Positions 22,735-34,156 of a DNA stretch of 64,000 nucleotides are shown piece after piece. How positions within the stretch are numbered: the stretch's first letter is position 1; each line of letters opens with the position of its first letter. Position numbers and translations under genes: made by a program. The notes beneath the pieces were generated by a model, which worked only from the letters and a program-made list of their open reading frames with translations, searched no databases and was not told where the DNA came from. The DNA lies in NCBI GenBank assembly GCA_001931875.2, contig MSJH02000699.1:62001-126000 (forward strand), written 5' to 3'. Source of the DNA: Byssochlamys sp. IMV 00236. Taxonomy: Eukaryota; Ascomycota; Eurotiomycetes; Eurotiales; Thermoascaceae.

Positions 22735-25587
22735 TTAGATCTCCAAGTGTTCAACACTATTCGATCTTTGGCTGGGACCAGAGCCAGGGCGTCCCAATTC
22801 TGCAGTCTTCGTACATATCCAAGTAGACGCGTACATATTTACACTAAAGTCAATTAGCATCTTTTTGTAACGTAGACAAAATATCTGCCTCGTATCACTT
22901 ACCGATCAATACACGACCCGGGGAATCTAGCGCCTACACGGCGTGGGGAGAAGCCACTCTTCTCGAAGTTCTCAATATACCAGGGTTCGATACTGGCTGA
23001 CCTTAGCAAAATGCGGCCTCCCATCTTTAGAGCACGGTTGAATGTTCTGGCTTGTGAGGTAGCTGCATCGCCCTTGGGGTCGAACCAGTCCATTGAGTCC
23101 ATGACCTAGAAATGCGTAAGTACATTCTCGATTAGAAAAGCTTTTTGAACTCACCACTGCGATTGTCAGAGTCCTTGGCGTGATTCTTGCAATAACCTCA
23201 TTGATCTCGTCCGTATGAATCCGGAGACCGTCGAAGGCACCAGATAACGACAATTTCGCATGAGCTTTCGGGCTCAGATAAATAGGGTGGCATCTGCTTG
23301 CAATCAGCACGTGAAACAGCAATCATCGTAGTAATAATCCCCTACTTTCTCGAGAAGCGTCCCTGCAAACAGAGATGGTAGAAGTAGTTGTCGTTGCTGA
23401 TCATTGTGTCTTTGACGACCGGGTCCAACGTGTCGACGACATACTCCCAGATAGCCTTGCCGCTGACATCCTTGGCCGTCTTCATGTCATGAGTCAGGCC
23501 ATTCCTCTTGAGGTAGTCATCGATAATCATGTTCCTTTGATTGCGCGGTACTCCGGCAGCCTTCCAAGCAAACCATTCTGTTGAAACAATAGCATAATGG
23601 AGAGGGGAGCTCATCAGTACTCCACGGATACGGGGCCAGATCTCCCGCTGCTCGTTCAGGGTCTGAGCTTCACACAGATTCTTCACTTCCTTTTCAAGGC
23701 CGAAGACCTTAAACAAATATCGGACCATCTTGATTGCGTGGCGAGAACCGCCAGTCTCGTAGAGCCCCCGTCCAGAGGCGGATGTGAAGACATGAGAATG
23801 CTCGAGCCAATACTGGAAGGCCTGACTAGAAAGGTGTGGGCTAAGTTGAGAGATGAGGAGCTCACGGAACTTCTCATGTTTGCCTTCTCCGAAAATCTTC
23901 CAGAAATCCCCGTAGCTCAACGCACTAAACCCTGCCACTTTGAGTTCGAGGAGGTGGTTCTGGTTAGGGTTGAGGTCTACCGCATGCACTCTCCTGGGGT
24001 TGTTCTGCAGGTAATCGAGGATGTTATCTCCGGCGCTGGTGATGGCCAATATAACATCATCAGGTCCAATGTTTAGCAGGCGGTGGTCTACTCGGGGATC
24101 CTCCCATGTGAAAGCATAAATGTACTCATTCTGGAACTGGGTGTGCTTGGGCAGCAGATCGTTGTAGTAGACTCGGTAATGGTGATTCTGGTAGAAAGAC
24201 GAAGGGAGCGGCAGGTTCGCGCTGAGGTTGATAACTGCCGATTCGTATGCCTTGGACCGGATTTCCTTTTCGCTCTGTTCGATCGCGACGTCAATCTCCT
24301 TCCGATGGTTCGCTGGTGAGAGATAAGGAGACTCCGTGAAAGATGCATCCAGTTGCTCAATGCTGGAAGGGTTGGAGGCAACGTCCTTCTGGCAACCGAT
24401 GAAGATATAATAAGGGATACCTCCTAGAAGGTAATTTCTCTCGCTTGCTGAAATGACAGTACCAAAGCGGTATTCCAGGTAATCGCGGCGGGCAGCCTCA
24501 AGATTAACCCTGTCAGCCTCGAACCAAGCACGCCAGAATGCGCGTCCCAGCCAGTTCACATGGCGGTTGAAGACCCCTCCAGTATAATTCCGCGACGAAA
24601 CATCGACTATGCTTTGCACTATTTCGCCCACTCAGTTCCCGAAACCGAAATACCCATTAAATGTTGCTTACCGTAGAAGTCGCAGACTCCAATGATACCG
24701 GAGGGTTTCAGTAGGGAGGTGAAGGAATCAACCACACTATAGTAGTCTGCCATCCATTAGCAGTTGACTTGACTATCGCGGGCCGGATATATTCTCACCT
24801 GGTATCATAGACAAGCTATAGCTCATAGTGACAATATCGGCTCCGTCATCACCTTTCGGAAGGCGAAAAGACCGAGCGTCAATGCAAATCACACTTACGT
24901 TTTTCCATCCTAATCGTTCGAATCGCTTACGGGCGACCTCGAGAAGCGACGGGGATAGATCGACCAGGTAGACGCGGGAGAAGAATGAGTCGACTGGGAG
25001 GAAGGAAGCCATTGCCTCAATATTGTATCTAATGAGCGGTTAAAAGATGTGTCGCTGACGAGAACATGTCGACGACCTACCCAGTGCCTCCTCCAATCTG
25101 ACAAAATTAGCCTAGCCCGCTGAATGGGACAATGAAAGATATACTTACATCTACCCAGATAGGCTTCTGAGCCTTCGCGCCCTGCTTCTCGCTCTTCAGC
25201 TTCAGCTGTGCAGCGAGCAGGCCAAGCATATCCTCGCGTCCCCGGAGGAGCCGTGAACGAGTCGCATCATAGACGGACGCCTGCACGCGGTAAGTAGTGT
25301 ATTCGTCAGCAGGACGCGGGTTTCCGTACCTGAGTCTTGTAAAAGCTCTCCAGTGCCTGCTGTTGGCCATTGCCGCCCTTCTCATGAGGTTTCAAGAAGC
25401 TTGCATATACGAATTTAAGATAGGTCCAGATCCCGCTATTGTAGTCGGATTTCGCATTTTGGGAAGAGAAGATCAGAACGGAAACGATAAGAACAGAGAC
25501 AAAGAAAGCAGCAATGGCAATGTAGCCATGAGGCGAGCTCAGGCTACTCGGGATAGATCCCGCAATGAGACTGTCAGCCAGACTCAT
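22735..25587 (-). CDS. bta1: Betaine-lipid synthase (BtaB-BtaA fusion, Bta1-like)
   Basis: Nine predicted exons (25587-25330, 25280-25149, 25097-25081, 25028-24799, 24746-24672, 24618-23346, 23293-23155, 23105-22903, 22843-22735) join in phase to 811 aa. A membrane segment near residues 22-42 (IAIAAFFVSVLIVSVLIF) anchors the protein, probably in the endoplasmic reticulum. Next is a SAM-dependent methyltransferase domain with IGGGTGYN and VYLVDLSPSLLEVA, equivalent to bacterial BtaB. The large C-terminal part (NYTGGVFNRHVNWLGRAFWRAWF...AVDLNPNQNHLLELK) is the BtaA-like 3-amino-3-carboxypropyl transferase domain (DUF3419). Together they convert diacylglycerol to the betaine lipid DGTS, which replaces phosphatidylcholine under phosphate shortage in several fungi. 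Exon 3 is only 17 nt and carries the glycine-rich SAM motif. The ATG at 25587 was chosen; upstream in-frame codons lack another ATG nearby. Confidence 0.9.
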
Positions 25588-26948
25588 TGTATAATCGCGA
25601 CGTGGTCCTCTACCAGTTGTACTGAAGCTCGAGGAGACACCAGCAAAGCACAAACGAGGAAGAAACGACTGGTACTTGAGTACATCGCTTCAAGTATCCT
25701 AGGGAGCTCATCTGCAGGCCCACCATGCCCCTCGGTAGCAGGAAATGGCTGAAAGTATACGGACAACATCACGATATCCTATCAGGAGAACACATGCGTG
25801 TCGAAAGATAAGATAGACGCAGTGTGGACTAGCCGGCACGTATAGCACGAGGCCATTCTAACCGTGCGGCGGCAACGCTTCAGATCAGCAAGGCAGTTAG
25901 TAAAGATGGGATCTGCTCTCGTTCCGAATTGTCGTTGCTGGATCGAGTGGAGTGCAGGGAGTACACGGGCTACGACAGGGTTTCTCAACGCCTGAAAAGG
26001 AGCCTCAAGGGAAGCAACATCAAGTAATAACGCGTCTTTATAGCATGTGCAAACACGTTCTGGACACGGCGTCTCGAGGAATGTCGCTGTAGTCTTTCCG
26101 GGCAATTGCATGGCCAAAGGTTGAAGTTGTTGGATCAGAGTCGGGTATCAGCCAATGGGAACAGCGTGATCTACCACGAGTTGCAAGGGCGGCCTACAGG
26201 ACGGCCATGTCTCTGGGGAGTCAATACCGTAAGCATCTCATTGATTCTCTGCTTCAGTTAAAACCAATGGACACATTATTCAAGACAGACCCTTTCTCGT
26301 CCCCGTCTTGGGGAAGATCATCGATCATGCGGGGCCCCTGATGTGTCCCTTCGGATGAGTCTCGGTAACTGTCAATGCTCCGATTCACATCCATACCAAG
26401 AAGCTATCTGGGCGACTCTTGCGTATAGCTATACAATTGGAAGCGCAGTGCCGGGTTTTTCGAAGTTTGACCTAATATTCTAGTTTTTGTTCTTTTCTTT
26501 TTATTTCAATTATGCCAGTAGTGCAGCGATCTAGCTCTAAAATGTATCCCAGAATAGAAGCATCATGGGAAGGATTGCTATGTTCTCTATGTCTCTTGAA
26601 TGTAGTTTGATGTGTAAGGATCAAGGGCAAAAATAGTTAAAAGCTGCGGTGATCGACCTCCGGAAGCCCCCGTACCTTACTACTAGTACTTTCCCCTTCT
26701 TTGATACACGGGAAAAGATAAGAGCGGAAGTATCTATTGCGGACAGCAACAGTGTCCAGAAAGCCGAATCATATGAAAATATGGGGTAATAACTGGTCGT
26801 AATCCATATCCTTTCCTCAATGGTGTTAATCATTGAGGCACGAGAAGACGCCACTTTTAGCGCATGGATCAAGGGGTATTAGATCCACAGACTCCGCAGA
26901 TCTTCGAGGTGGTCTAGGTAGAGTAAATGTAGAAATATCATTCTCCAG
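25588..26948. other. Upstream region of betaine-lipid synthase; no gene seen
   Basis: A 1.36-kb stretch between two minus-strand genes, including the promoter of the lipid synthase and the 3' region of the dehydrogenase. Open frames here (for example 26117-25782, minus) have no recognisable features. Confidence 0.5.
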
Positions 26949-28552
26949 TTATTCGGGAATTTTGACGACGGCCCTCCCGTCAATTTCTGACCTGCCCAGT
27001 CTCTCCAGCACAGTAGCAATTTGCTCAAAGTCGAAAACCTCGATGTGTGCCTTTACATCACCCGCCACCGCCATTTCCATCAGCTCCTCCATTTCTTTGG
27101 CCGTGCCTGCAGAATTGCCCACGATTGTAAGACCTAAAGCGACATTGATCAGTGGATGTTCGAACTTCTCCGCATATCTGAGATACATGTGGGGATTTTC
27201 CGTAGTATAACATCCAGGGTACTAAGAAGCTGAGATCCTTACCTTTGACGATCATATCGAGAGGCGTTGCAGGAAGGTTAAAGGGTATATTCGGTATACC
27301 AACGCAAACAAGGATACCCGTTCTACGCAGCATCCGCATACTTTGTGCATAGGCTTTCTCATTATTTGCCAAGCATATCACTGCATGTGCACCGAGGCCG
27401 GATGTCAATGACTTGACTTCAGCTTCTATGTCGTCGGTCTTATAGTCGAGGAAGCTTGTAGCCCCTAAAGAAAGGCACAACTTCTTCTTTGCTTCGCCAC
27501 TTATGGTATCCATGTTGGTTAGTAATTGCACGCAGTTGCTCACCGTTTTTATAAAGCAAGGAACGGTCATCCTACCTATCAATAGCAATTACTTTCAATC
27601 CCTTCTTTACTGCTATTTGAATTCCCCTAGAACAGTCAGCCTCTACTCCGCTCTCTTGGATTGAAGTCTCACATGTGCCCAAGCCCACCGCCTGCTCCTA
27701 GAAGGACCAGCCAATCACCTGGTCGTGTCTTTGTTTTCATGATAGAGGAATACGTTGCAATACCGGCTAGAGTAATTGGTCAGCTAGGTCCAAGTTACGC
27801 TGACAGCTTCAATGTGAGATGTACCGCATAAAAGTGGCGCAGCTTCGTCCGGGGATAGCTGTGGAGGGATCTTCGTAACATGGAGAGCTGGCGCCACGAT
27901 ATACTCTACTCATCATCAGAATCGACTTCAATTGTAAGATGAATAGCTCTCATACGCTGGAAAGTTCCGGGGACATTCTGAACCTCGGTCAATGAAACGT
28001 TCTTTCGGAAAAGCAGTCTGGATCGGAATCTTGACTTACTGCACCGGCATTCTTTTGATACGGACACGATGTGTTGTTGACGGCACATATTTCACAGTTC
28101 AAACATGAACTATACAGCCATCTTTCCCCAGATTCAGCATACATCTCAAATAGGACCTCATGTACGTGACCCATGAGATTAGGAGAATAGGAGACCAACC
28201 TGACACCGACTCGATTCCCCTTCCACTCTTCCTCATTGACACCAGCTCCCACTAAGACCATCTAATCAATACCATATTCCATGTTCTAAATCAGCCTCGA
28301 GATCTGAGTATGTAACTTACCGCCCACGACCGTCCCCACCCCCTCATGCCCCGCCACATCCGTCAACATTGGTGTCTCCCTGCGAACGCTGTGCACATCA
28401 GAATGGCATACGCCAGAATACTCCAGCTTGATTAGTAAATCGCCTTCTTGTGGAACGGGCTTCGGATATTTGTTGTCAATTTCAACGAGACGGTGTGACG
28501 CTGTCCCTTCAGGCGGGACGACTGCAGCAATCTGTGTTTCTGTAGACGCCAT
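26949..28552 (-). CDS. Zinc-dependent medium-chain alcohol dehydrogenase
   Basis: Nine predicted exons (28552-28321, 28251-28200, 28121-28040, 27977-27956, 27905-27825, 27766-27673, 27626-27576, 27499-27243, 27133-26949) join in phase to 351 aa, the usual length of yeast-type ADH. Catalytic zinc ligands lie in GVCHSDVH and GHEGVG; the structural zinc set is the four-cysteine CLNCEICAVNNTSCP; the NAD-binding fold has LLGAGGGLGH. The enzyme should interconvert alcohols and aldehydes with NAD(H) in the cytosol. Substrate, and whether it is the main ethanol enzyme, cannot be decided. Exon 4 is only 22 nt. Several nearer splice sites break the frame, for example the first acceptor after exon 1, so automatic models could easily go wrong here. 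Confidence 0.88.
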
Positions 28553-29604
28553 GGCCGATACGTTCTTCTATGATTCTAGAGGATATAATGTAGTTCTTCC
28601 AAAGCCACTGCCGGATAGAAGATGTTCGAGAAACGCGGGTAGTCGTATAAGTTTATAGTGTCCAACAAATGTTGATGCGGAACGTGATACCTCAAGAATT
28701 TGTTTCTTTGTGCCGGGGTTAGGAGAATATATCTAAAGGGACCCTCAACAGTAGTGCCAGACTCTCTTAATATTAATAACAAGTCAACCCCACTCTCCTG
28801 GCCAGAGCCAAAAATGCGATAAAAGGGACCAAGATACGGCGAATCGAAGCATATAATTACCTAAGCATCCCAGATTGATCTCGGATAAGGAAGCTCGATA
28901 ACCACAACGATTGATAGGCGAGATAAGACATGATACCACTGATACGAGCGCAAAAAGCATTTCTATGTTGCCGAAACACGCTTCAAAATGCGATATGTTT
29001 CAGAAGCTCCTATCGTCCGTGCTCTCTTGGAGGCTCTGTGGTCATCTATTACCCCTCACGAAACTTTCCATAGTAATTGACGAGCTGCCGACTTTCTCGA
29101 AACAATTTACCAATGAGAAACGCACTAACTAACGGGAAAGTTTAGGTAGATGGCATGGAAGCCTTTCCAATACTACCACAATAGTATCGACCTTGAGTGT
29201 TGTTTTTCTCGAATAAGTAAATTACGCTGGCCTCGAAATTGAACCTAGCAATTGAGGACTTCTGCAAACTCGTTTCCGCTTATGTAGCTGCCGTCGCATG
29301 CTTGGACCTAGGAAAGGTACGGGATGTGTAGGTACTCATCAATATACGGCATTGCCTACACAGTGAGACATTCTTAGATTGGTATCTTTTCGTGACGGTT
29401 TGGATACAAAGTTCTCAAATTAAAGTAATCGGTAGTGGCCTATTGCTAGGCTGTGAAACTCGATGATTTTGTGATATACAAAATGGCGCGGCCTTTACGG
29501 CCCTCCGCCGAGAGTCTAACCGAGGAAAGTGAGGTAAAAGACGGAGAACGCCAGGCGAGTGGTATTAGTGAGGATTCGTGACACGATAACAAAGACGCCT
29601 GCGC
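28553..29604. other. Upstream region of the alcohol dehydrogenase; no gene seen
   Basis: About 1 kb between the dehydrogenase start and the end of ARL1, both minus. No supported frame. Confidence 0.5.
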
Positions 29605-30484
29605 TTATGAGTTTTCAGATTGGACTGTTTGCTGCACAGTGATGTAAGCATCTGTCTACATAAGAGAAATGCAGCCCAAACAGAGGCGACCTGCGACTGA
29701 CGGGATGTCTTGGATAACAGGAGTATACTTACCACCAACCAATCCATTCCTTCACTAATGCCCTTTCCGTCAATGGCAGAGCATGCAACAATACTCCAAT
29801 TTCTATCACGGAGCTCTCCTAGCTTCAGAGCCTCCGATATTTCACCAGCGCCTTTGGCACCGGGCTGGTCTTGCTTGTTGGCAAAGACCAGCAATGCCGC
29901 GTCCCGAAGCTCTTCCTCATTCAACATAGCCGCCAACTCGTCTGCAGCAGTTCCTAATCGTTCAACATCTGTCGAATCAATGACGAAAATGACAGCAGCA
30001 GTATTTGCATAGTAGCACCTCCAGTATGGACGGATAGATGTTTGGCCTCCAAGATCCTAAGTATCAATGCCCCAGTCAGCGCTTGTGTCCTAGTGACGTC
30101 TCGGGCGGGTTGCCACTTAGGGACTCAACGTACCCAGACATTGAAGTTGAGGTTCTTATATGTCACAGATTCGACGTTGAAGCCGATAGTCGGTATTGTC
30201 GTCACAACTTCTCCAATCTGCGCGGAAGAGTAACAACTGTTAGCGAGAACAGGCTAAGATAACATTACGACTGGCTTTCATACCTTCAATCTGTATAGCA
30301 GAGTTGTCTTGCCGGCATTGTCCTATATCATCGAGACTAGAGTCAGTATCGAACCTATACTGTTTGATACTTCTGGTCGCGTGGCCTGGGGAGAAGGCAG
30401 CCAACATACAAGTCCAAGAATGAGAACACGGATTTCCTTTTTGGACCAGAACAAGGAAACCAGACGAGACAAGGAAACGCCCAT
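29605..30484 (-). CDS. arl1: ADP-ribosylation-factor-like GTPase Arl1
   Basis: Predicted exons 30484-30410, 30322-30284, 30217-30134, 30056-29733 and 29631-29605 join in phase to 182 aa. Gly2 begins the myristoylation signal (MGVSLSRL). GTP-binding motifs are GLDNAGKT, the switch I IPTIGFN, DLGGQ, NKQD and CSAIDGKG. The C-terminus is QTVQSENS from a 27-nt last exon. Arl1 acts at the trans-Golgi, recruiting GRIP-domain golgins and helping endosome-to-Golgi traffic. Length and sequence agree well with Arl1 of other fungi. The gene is divergent from ARP8 with 660 bp between the starts. Confidence 0.93.
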
Positions 30485-31144
30485 TGTGCTATCTGTATAG
30501 AATATTTCCAGCCGTCCAGACGGTCAAGCAAGAGGCAGACTGCGAGATGTTGACGGCAACCGTAGGTCGAGGTTGCAGCCACTGAAGGTACGAGGACGTG
30601 AGAAAAAGGCGTAGGATGATGAAGTAAAACTGTATACAGATGCGATAAATACTATGACATGTCCTCGTGAGCGGATCCAGACCGTTTGTACAATGAGCGA
30701 TTTCGATTGATTGTTAGACTGAACGAACTGTGAAGGGAGAGCGCCAATCTTGAACTTCTGGTGGTGACCGCATCGGGGCCAGCTGGCGTTGGCTAGGCGG
30801 GCGCGCCCTGGCCGATCTGCATGGCCCAAGCTTTGCGCTCTCCGGGATTGAAAGCCAAGGGAAGCAGACGGTCCATCCGCATTATTATTCACAGAGGGCT
30901 CTCCATTACTGTGGCGCTCTCGTCGGGGTTCCATTCTCTCTGCTATCACGACAAAGGCGGTTTCATAAATTCAAGTCTTTCACGCCTCTCTAATGACGAC
31001 CGCCTGAAGTGTCTCATCACCTCATCAGCACCAGACGCCAACCGCGATCCTCCGCACTGCGCCAATACCCCTCGATTTACTATCTTTGGAATCGGTTTGG
31101 AACAGTCGGCGAAGTAGCGCTGAGGAAGACAGGGAGCAAGCAAA
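30485..31144. promoter_or_regulatory. Shared divergent upstream region of ARL1 and ARP8
   Basis: 660 bp between the two start codons in opposite orientation. It must contain both promoters. No specific site is asserted. Confidence 0.45.
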
Positions 31145-33537
31145 ATGGTTGGGAAGAAATCCGGCAAGGCACTCCTTCGGGATGAGGGTAAGTAATCCGC
31201 GATCAAGCGCATTGCTACTCAACAATACTTGCGGAGTTGACGCTGATGAATATACTTGTGAAGGCCTGGAGCGTACAGATAACAACATGGAGCTCTCGAG
31301 CTGGCCCCAGATACCTCCGATCAACCAGAAAAACTACTATACGTATGCAACCTCACTTTCTCAGTCTCTGTCTGCGCTTGGACGCCTACGGTAGTGTTAT
31401 TGACCACACTGGTTTACTGACGTGTTTCTGGCCTGCAGAGACTATCTCAAGAGGGATGATCAGCTGCTAGCCTTCCGACTACAAAATGAAGAAGTGAGAA
31501 ATCGAATGACCAAAAGCGCAAAGGATCGGGATCGCGCTCTTGCAATGGGGAAGACAGAAGAGTTAGAAGGAGATGGTGAAATAGACGGTGATACTCCCAT
31601 GGATGATGCTGAGGAGGCCGCTACAGAAGCTCTGGGTTCAAAGGTGATAGTCATCCATGTCGGGAGCCAGAACCTGCGAATTGGATTAGCGAGCGATGCA
31701 TTACCCAAGACCGTCCCTATGGTTATTGCACGGAAATCCACCAAAAACGAGTCAGAGGAAGAGGGGACAGAGCCAATCCCAAAGAGGCAGAAGCTGGATG
31801 ACGACTCACTGATGGAACCTGAAAAGATGTTTGGTACAGAGGTACGTCTATCGCGATATATTGCGGTTGTCGAATAAATCACTGACGGCCCTCCAGTTCG
31901 CCTCCCAGTACACGGCGATGTCTTCGGAGCTCAAGACGCACATGCGTCAGAATAAAAGACGAACGCTTCCAAATTCTAAGGAGATGGTAGTTAATTACAA
32001 TCGACGGACACCTCCGGAGACCATTTCAGAGCACAACGATCCGATGCGCGTGGAGTGGACAGAAATTGCCGACCCCGCTCCGGAGTTCATTACTGGACAG
32101 GCAGCCTTGAGAATCCCTGATACATCAAATCCTCGCTACAAGCTTTTCTGGCCAATCCGATATGGGTGGTGCAACGAGAAGGATTACAACAGTAAAAGAC
32201 TCCTGTTTCTGGACATCTCGTTGATCCTGGAAGACGCGATCAAGACTCAGCTGGGTTTGACCAGCAAAAAGGAGTGGCCGCAATATTCCTGTGTGTTTGT
32301 CATTCCCGATCTCTATGAAAAGTCCTATGTGACACAGATCTTGGAAATGCTTATGAGGGAGTTCGCGTTCGCTCGTGTGTGCTTCATCCAGGAAAGCCTG
32401 GCAGCTTCCTTTGGCGCGGGCTTCACCTCCACGTGTGTTGTGGACATTGGGGCGCAGAAGACATCGATATGTTGTGTGGAGGAAGGGATGTGTATTGAGA
32501 ACTCACGGGTCAACTTGAAGTACGGCGGCGCTGACGTTACTGAAACGTTCATCAAGATGATGCTATACGATCACTTCCCTTACGCGGATATTGACCTGAG
32601 ACGAAGATACGACTTCCTACTGGCGGAAGAGCTGAAGAAAAACGTATGCACGATGTACGAGGCGAATGTCTCTGTGCAGGTCTTCGACTTTCATCTGCGG
32701 ATCTCTGGTCAGGATACCCGGAAATTCACCTTCAAAGCATACGATGAAGTTCTTCTCGCACCCATGGGTTACTTTCAACCCACGATATTCGATAATTCGC
32801 GGAAGCTGGAAGGCAGGAGGAAACTGATATCTCCATCCCGTGATATCTACGATGGCTCGCTCAACGATCCTGTGTCGGCAGCACAGTCAGAGATCTTGGC
32901 GGCAATTGCTCCTCCATCCGCTAATTCCCAGACTAATGGAGATGCAAATCATCCGAGCCTGTTGGATGTGCAATCCACCCCAAGCCGCTCACAGCAAATA
33001 AACGCACTGGTCAGAGTGCAAGATCTCGACGCGACCCCCCGTTCATCTGTTGCAGGATCGCCAGGGCCAGAGGTCACGGGAACGCCGCAGGCAGGTGGTG
33101 CAAACACTCCCATCCCCGGCGCACAGGGCCAGACTTCGTCCCAAACGCCCCGTATGCCCGCGGTCGAGGAAAGAGATGATGTTCTCCCCATCTTTCCACT
33201 GGACAGTGCCATATTCACCTCCATCACTCACGGTGCACGTTCAGATGACCGCAAAATGCGTGATTTCCTCGGTGGAATCATGGTGGTTGGAGGAGGCAGC
33301 CTAATCTCGGGTTTCCATCCCTTCTTGGAAGAACGTCTACAAACTCTTCGACCGGGATATGCCAAAGAAGTCATGATTGGCACGCCACCGAGAGAGCTTG
33401 ATCCGCAGGTGGTGGTTTGGAAAGGTGCCAGCGTCTTCGGAAAACTCAGCGGGACAAACGACAGCTGGATAGGACAGCTGGAGTATGATCGGCTAGGTAG
33501 TCGGCTTCTGGCATACAAGTGCATGTGGGCTTACTGA
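31145..33537 (+). CDS. arp8: Actin-related protein 8, INO80 complex subunit
   Basis: Predicted exons 31145-31187, 31264-31342, 31439-31841 and 31897-33537 join in phase to 721 aa. Features include an N-terminal extension, the actin-fold start VIVIHVGSQNLRIGLASDALP, a phosphate-binding loop equivalent VVDIGAQKTSICCVEEG, and C-terminal GGIMVVGGGSLISGF. A long low-complexity insertion (roughly residues 500-590, rich in Pro, Ser, Thr and Gly) interrupts the actin fold, as is usual for Arp8. In the nucleus Arp8 joins actin and Arp4 on the HSA segment of Ino80 and helps the complex grip nucleosomes and linker DNA. The first exon is short (14 codons), starting MVGKKSGK. Confidence 0.92.
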
Positions 33538-34156
33538 TCCTTGCTTGTAACAAAAACCGAGTTTGCCCTTATCGAACTTTAAGAGGCGACGACAATCCGC
33601 GTACTGGTTATCTGGGTGTCTATTTACGGTGTGTTTTCTGCGTGTAAGATAGGCGATTGAATGGGTAAAAGAGCAGATTATTCGCTATTGCATGTAAAAC
33701 TTCGGCTGCAGTCCATTTATGATCAGAGACAAATATTAGCGCATCTCAATCAGGTGCTATATAAAGAAATACTTCTTCCCCGAAGTCGGAACGGCAAATC
33801 TCCATTCCCAGCTCCATACCATAAGTATACGCTAGCCGTAACTATAAGGCGGTAAATTAAGGCAGAATAGCGCCTCTCACTGCTCAGTGAGTTTCGCTTC
33901 ATGATTGCCTTCCCAGTGCTCAGAGTCCCTCTCGCAGAGCTTACCTTTGGCATTTTTGAGGACAGGCTCACTCAAACAAAGCCGTGCCGTTCCAGATTAA
34001 AGCTTATATCTTGGTCCTGGAAGTCTCTCATCCCGAGACGCGTGGCTCTTGTGAGTTCAGTACCTACACTTTCAACGCGCATTTCCTGATTAACAGTTTA
34101 CCAGCCAGGAACACTTTCCGCTGACGCCCATTTCTTTACTTGCCGAGGGTCAAGTC
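33538..34156. other. Spacer between ARP8 and PAF1
   Basis: ARP8 3' region and PAF1 promoter, both genes on the plus strand. No supported gene. Confidence 0.5.

Noticed and set aside
25773..26117. 111-codon minus-strand frame upstream of betaine-lipid synthase
   Set aside because: No recognised feature; it lies in the probable promoter/leader.
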